Positions 60,320 to 64,000 of a stretch of DNA of 64,000 nucleotides are shown here, one piece after another. Source of the stretch: Ceratopteris richardii (taxonomy: Eukaryota; Streptophyta; Polypodiopsida; Polypodiales; Pteridaceae). The stretch lies in assembly GCA_020310875.1 (NCBI GenBank), contig CM035435.1, positions 70,930,455-70,994,454 on the forward strand. The letters are read 5' to 3'. Position 1 is the stretch's first letter; every line of letters starts with the position of its first letter. Made by a program: the position numbers and the translations under genes. The notes below the pieces were generated by a model, which was given only the letters and a program-made list of their open reading frames with translations, made no database searches and was not told the origin of the DNA.

Positions 60320-61100
60320 TGTTGGAGTTTATTGACCTCCAAAGTATAGCTAGAAGTAGGTGGAACCCCTTAGGAACACATTGACCTTCTTGAATCTTCT
60401 AACCACATATACTAGACACCAAGAGCTTTCCAATGACACAAAGAACACTCAATTTGGATAAATACACAAGGAGGTAATACACAAGGAGGTATGACCTCTA
60501 CAAGTTTGAGGTTTAATGGAGATCTTTGGTAGATGTGAACCCAAGACACACACTACTTGCAGAGAGTACTGCTCTCAGCTCACAAATCCAATGATTATGA
60601 AAATTATTAATATCTACTAGAGACTAAGCACTTTCAAATGATCTATCAAACATGTAATTTGGATATATAACAAGGGAGCTAGAAGCTCTGCAATCTTTGC
60701 ATACAAAACTACAACAACATAGAGATACACATATGACTCTCTTGCACTTCCCACAAGATAATGACTTCTCTACTCTTTTTATAGCATGGGGAACTAATCT
60801 AAAACCTTCCTAATACATCTAAATTCGTGGTAGAAACTTGGGTGGAGGTATTACATGAATGAAGTGCTCAAATAAGCAAAGTATTGATGGAGTTTGAGAA
60901 CTAGCCACATCGACCTTCCACTAGGACACCACTGCAGCTCCCTTGTGACTCATTGATTTGACTCACCATGTTCTAGAACTCACGTGGTATTTTGGGTAGC
61001 TTTTATGAATATTATGAGCCTTCATGAAGTATTTGAAGACTTCTCAAAGGTATTTACATAATTTGAAATTGTACCATACATAAAACAAATGTTCGCAACA
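60320..61100 (-). repeat. 3' LTR of copia-3a (about 781 bp)
   Basis: Plus strand TGTTGGAGTTT...GTTCGCAACA; its right end abuts a polypurine tract, CTTGAGGGGGAGAA on the minus strand (61101-61114). The TGTTG/CAACA tips are complementary, typical of LTR ends. The 5' LTR is lost with the rest of the element. Confidence 0.65.
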
Positions 61101-61114
61101 TTCTCCCCCTCAAG

Positions 61115-61740
61115 TTTCAAAGGGTATTTCCTTCATGGCAAGAATATACTTGAATCTTTGAAGCTTTGGTCCATCCAATGATTTGGTGAAGATATCTGCA
61201 ACTTGATCCTTTGTTCCCACAAAAGAAACTTGCACTTCATTGTTTATGGACTTCTCTCAAACATAATGATAGTGTACCTCTATATGCTTTGTTCTAGCAT
61301 GGAAAATAAGATTTGAGATCATATGAATGCTGCTCAAGTTAGCCCCATATATCAGTGGTACATCAACCTGCCCATTCAAGTCATAAAACAACTTTTTAAA
61401 CCACATAACCTCAGTAGTAGCCAATGCTAAACCTTTATACTTGGCCTCTATAGAAGATAAACCAAGTGTAGGTTGTTTCTTTGAGCTCCATGTTAATTTC
61501 ATGTTTCTTGCTATTACCACATATCCACTTGTGGATCTTCTATCATCTTTGCATCCAACCCAATCTGCATCACTAAAGACTTTAAGAGCTAGATCTCCAT
61601 CATGACTATAAAATAATCCTTCGCTCATGGTACCTTTTAAATACCTAAGCACTCTTTTTGTTGCATGCATATGAGGTACTCTAGGTTCATGCGTAAACTG
61701 TGACAATACTCCCATTGCATAGCATATATCAGGTCCAGTT
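61115..61740 (-). pseudogene. copia-3a RNase H and C-terminus
   Basis: Frame 61715-61257 reads MGVLSQFTHEPRVPHMHATK, then the RNase H block DADWVGCKDDRRSTSGYVV, WSSKKQPTLGLSSIEAKY and HARTKHIEVHYHYV, and continues toward the LTR after a stop. The upstream RT is missing: at about 61740 the sequence switches to another copia remnant on the opposite strand. Confidence 0.8.
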
Positions 61741-63012
61741 TTTGAATGTTTGTAGCATCTCTACACTTGCAGCTCATCATGGTTGGAATGTACATTAGTT
61801 GGACATTAAAACTACATTTCTGAATGGTGACTTGCATGAAGAAGTGTATGTTTTTCAGCCTGTGGCTTTGTGCAGAAAGGGCATGAAAACTAGGTGTGCA
61901 TGTTAAAGAAGTCATTGTATGGTTTAAAGCAAGCACCACGTGCTTGGTATGAAAAGATACATGCCTATCTGATTGCACATGGTTTTGAGAATAGTCCAAC
62001 TGAGAGCACCTTATATGTTAAGTGTGCTAATGATGTGCTTCTCATCATTGTTGTGCATGTTGATGACATGCTGCTCACTGGTCCTCATGAGACGCATATT
62101 GCTGATTTCAAGGCTGATTTGCATGCCTCATTTGAGATGTTTGATTTGGGGAATTTGCATCATTATTTGGGCATTCAGTTTATGTAACTTGATGTTGGAA
62201 TGGCTTTGTGTCAAATGAGATATATTGGCACATTATTGCATCATTTTGGCCTTGAAGATTGTAAACCTATTGCCACTCCTATGGAGATAAGTTTACGATT
62301 GAGTCTTCATGATGTTGGAGATGCATTTGATGTCGTTCTCTATCATCAGGCTGTTGGATGCTTGATTTACTTATGCATTACTTGGCTAGATATTCAGTTT
62401 TCTATCTCAGAGATGAGCCTGTTTATGCATTGCCCGGGTGTCAAGCATTGGTAGGCGGTTAATCGCATCTTTCGCTACTTGAGTGGTACCCGACTACTTG
62501 GTTTCTTTTATCCCAAGGGGGGATCACTACCGCCAGATTTACATGCTTTTTCTGACTCTAACTAGGCTGGTTGCTATGACCCTTGTGTGTGCACTAGTGG
62601 ATTTTACTTCATGCTTGGTAGCTCATGTATATCTTGGTTGAGCAAGAAGCAGCCTAGTGTGGCCACTTCTAGTTGTGAAGCTAAGTATAGGGTAGCTTTC
62701 ACAACAACTGTTGAGTGTGTGTGGCTCAGATGCCTTATGGCAGATTCAGGTGTTGGTCAGTCTTCTGTCACCACCATCTTCACTGATAGTTAGAGCACAT
62801 TGGAAGTTTTGAGGAAGCCTATGTTCCATGCTCGCACTAAGCACATTGAGGTGCATTATCATTATGTCAAGGAGAGGTTCTCTACTAGAGAGTTCAGTTT
62901 GGCATATGTGCCCACATATGAGAAGATTGCAGACCTTTTCACGAAGGCTCTGCCTAGGGAGAAGCTTGAAGCTTTCCACAAAGATTTGGGCTTAGTTCCT
63001 TTTGTGGATTGA
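61741..63012 (+). pseudogene. copia-3b RT and RNase H
   Basis: Plus-strand copia C-terminal half. It starts inside RT (AAHHGWNVH, LDIKTTFLNGDLHEEVYVFQ) and continues KKSLYGLKQAPRAWYEKI, VVHVDDMLLTG (catalytic YVDD-type box as HVDD), YLGIQF, then the connection CLIYLCITWLDIQFSISEM, RNase H (YPKGGSLPPDLHAFSDSN, STSG as CTSG, WLSKKQPSVATSSCEAKYR) and HARTKHIEVHYHYVKERF to a stop at 63010-63012. Several single stops (62185, 62452, 62565, 62792) break it. Gag, protease and integrase are absent. Confidence 0.85.
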
Positions 63013-63069
63013 TTCCACATAGCTTGATACTTCCTTATACACGAGTGCCAGCTCCTTGTTCACCACATC

Positions 63070-63085
63070 ACTCCGAGGGGAGATT
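63070..63085 (+). other. copia-3b polypurine tract
   Basis: CCGAGGGGAGATT directly precedes TGTTGATATA, the LTR start. Confidence 0.6.
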
Positions 63086-63312
63086 TGTTGATATATTTAG
63101 GTAATGATGTGTGAACACACTAGGATTGCCGAGGTACTTTTTTCCCTCATTAGGAGGTTTTTTTCCCCGGCTTTTATATGCCTATAGCCCTAATGGGTTA
63201 CTTATCTTTGTACATTCTAGTATTAATACATTCAATATTGTGTGTTGTGCTCCAAGCTTCTTCTTCTTCTTTGTGTTGTTCGCATGCTTCCGCAGACCCT
63301 CAAACTCCAACA
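63086..63312 (+). repeat. 3' LTR of copia-3b (about 227 bp)
   Basis: TGTTGATATATTTAGG...AAACTCCAACA with complementary TGTTG/CAACA tips, following the polypurine tract. The right edge could instead be 63315, since CAACA occurs twice. No second LTR in the window. Confidence 0.65.
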
Positions 63313-63319
63313 ACATATG

Positions 63320-63520
63320 GGTATGGACACATACACATAAATACATAAACATAGACACATACAGGTACATACACACACATAGACACACACACACACATAC
63401 ACTCACATGCATATATACACACACATGCATACATACACACACATGCATGCACTTGCATATGCATACGTACACACACATGCATGCACTTGCATATGCATAC
63501 ATACATACACACGCACTACA
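63320..63520. repeat. (CA)-rich simple repeat with duplicated 39-bp unit
   Basis: ACAC/ATAC repeat directly after the copia-3b LTR; the block ACACACATGCATGCACTTGC plus GCATATGCATAC occurs twice in tandem, from about 63430 and 63469. Related in motif to the minisatellite at 32-35 kb. Confidence 0.9.
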
Positions 63521-64000
63521 ACATATGAGGGACATAGCAACACTAGCCATACCGACAGTCATGCCTTCGCATCGATATGAACAATGGAAATGCCTAGAAA
63601 GACCATGTAAGTCATACAAATGGTCACTTGATCATCGATATAACCATTAGAATCTTGTTGCAGGTATATGCATCAGAATCTATGGCACCAATATATGCAT
63701 TGCTATGAGCGGCGATAATATCTTAGAAATACTCACACATATAGAGATGCCTATACTGATGGCATGTTTGTAACGTAACCAAATCCAAGAGCAAAAATTC
63801 AACATTTGTTACTGTTGTTAGTATCAAGTTCCTGTGCACGCATACATTGTGCTCGTCCAGCTGCATTGTGATTATATTGTATGCACACACACACACATAT
63901 CTCTCTCTTTACACACACATCTCTCTCTCTAGATCTCAAATCTTGGTTAGTAATGCATGTAGTTTCATCCTTTCTCTTTCTCTATGTTTTCTCTTTTCTA
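63521..64000. other. Unassigned DNA with short CA and CT repeats
   Basis: No gene seen. A short (CA)n/(CT)n tract lies at 63880-63935. Confidence 0.3.

Noticed and set aside
63111-63650. 179-codon frame at the right end.
   Set aside because: It crosses the copia-3b LTR and a CA repeat; the middle is low-complexity Thr/His.

Overview
The window is repeat-rich nuclear DNA of a land plant. I see no intact host gene, tRNA gene or rRNA gene. The plant assignment rests on retrotransposons primed by tRNA-Asp and tRNA-iMet, a CACTA (En/Spm-type) terminus with its transposase, plant-type TATA boxes in the LTRs, and many decayed Ty1/copia copies. The exact species cannot be told from the sequence.

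Two very large, related Ty3/gypsy elements dominate, both on the minus strand. Element A (1 to 14538) runs off the left edge. Element B (40107 to 56812, 16.7 kb) is complete, with 576-bp LTRs that look identical, a 5-bp target duplication CCACT, and uninterrupted gag-pol of 3084 codons. In transcription order each reads: 5' LTR, tRNA-Asp primer binding site, a leader with an array of TCGCGA-centred tandem repeats, one long gag-pol ORF, then further large ORFs of unknown function before the 3' LTR. The gag-pol order is gag, zinc knuckles, retropepsin, reverse transcriptase, RNase H, two H2C2 zinc modules, integrase, a second retropepsin-like domain, and a tail with repeated IWVPK-type motifs. 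The second protease behind integrase, the doubled H2C2 module, the two different leader arrays with the same core, and a conserved predicted splice donor/acceptor pair for ORF2 are the most unusual findings.

Between and beside these elements: 14.5-17.4 kb, unassigned; 17.4-21 kb, decayed minus-strand copia element (copia-1); 22.7-24.9 kb, the 3' half of a CACTA transposase gene; 25034-25872, an intact 839-bp TRIM with 172-bp LTRs, tRNA-iMet PBS, PPT, ATAGT target duplication and tRNA-like A and B boxes in its LTRs; 26-32 kb, a SET-domain ORF followed on the same strand by the 5' half of another CACTA transposase gene, with a 408-bp foldback in its intron, long simple repeats, and unknown minus-strand exons on both sides; 32.1-35.5 kb, a minisatellite of alternating purine/pyrimidine plus a (TC)n tract; 35.48-35.81 kb, a CACTA terminus with palindromic subterminal repeats; 36.7-39.8 kb, a decayed plus-strand copia element (copia-2) whose RT is fused to a fragment resembling the second retropepsin of elements A and B.

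Right of element B: unassigned AT-rich DNA, a decayed 194-bp tandem repeat (59.4-60.1 kb), and two copia remnants head to head (copia-3a minus, copia-3b plus), each with a recognisable LTR edge. Only element B and the TRIM look structurally complete; element A may be, but its left end is outside the window.
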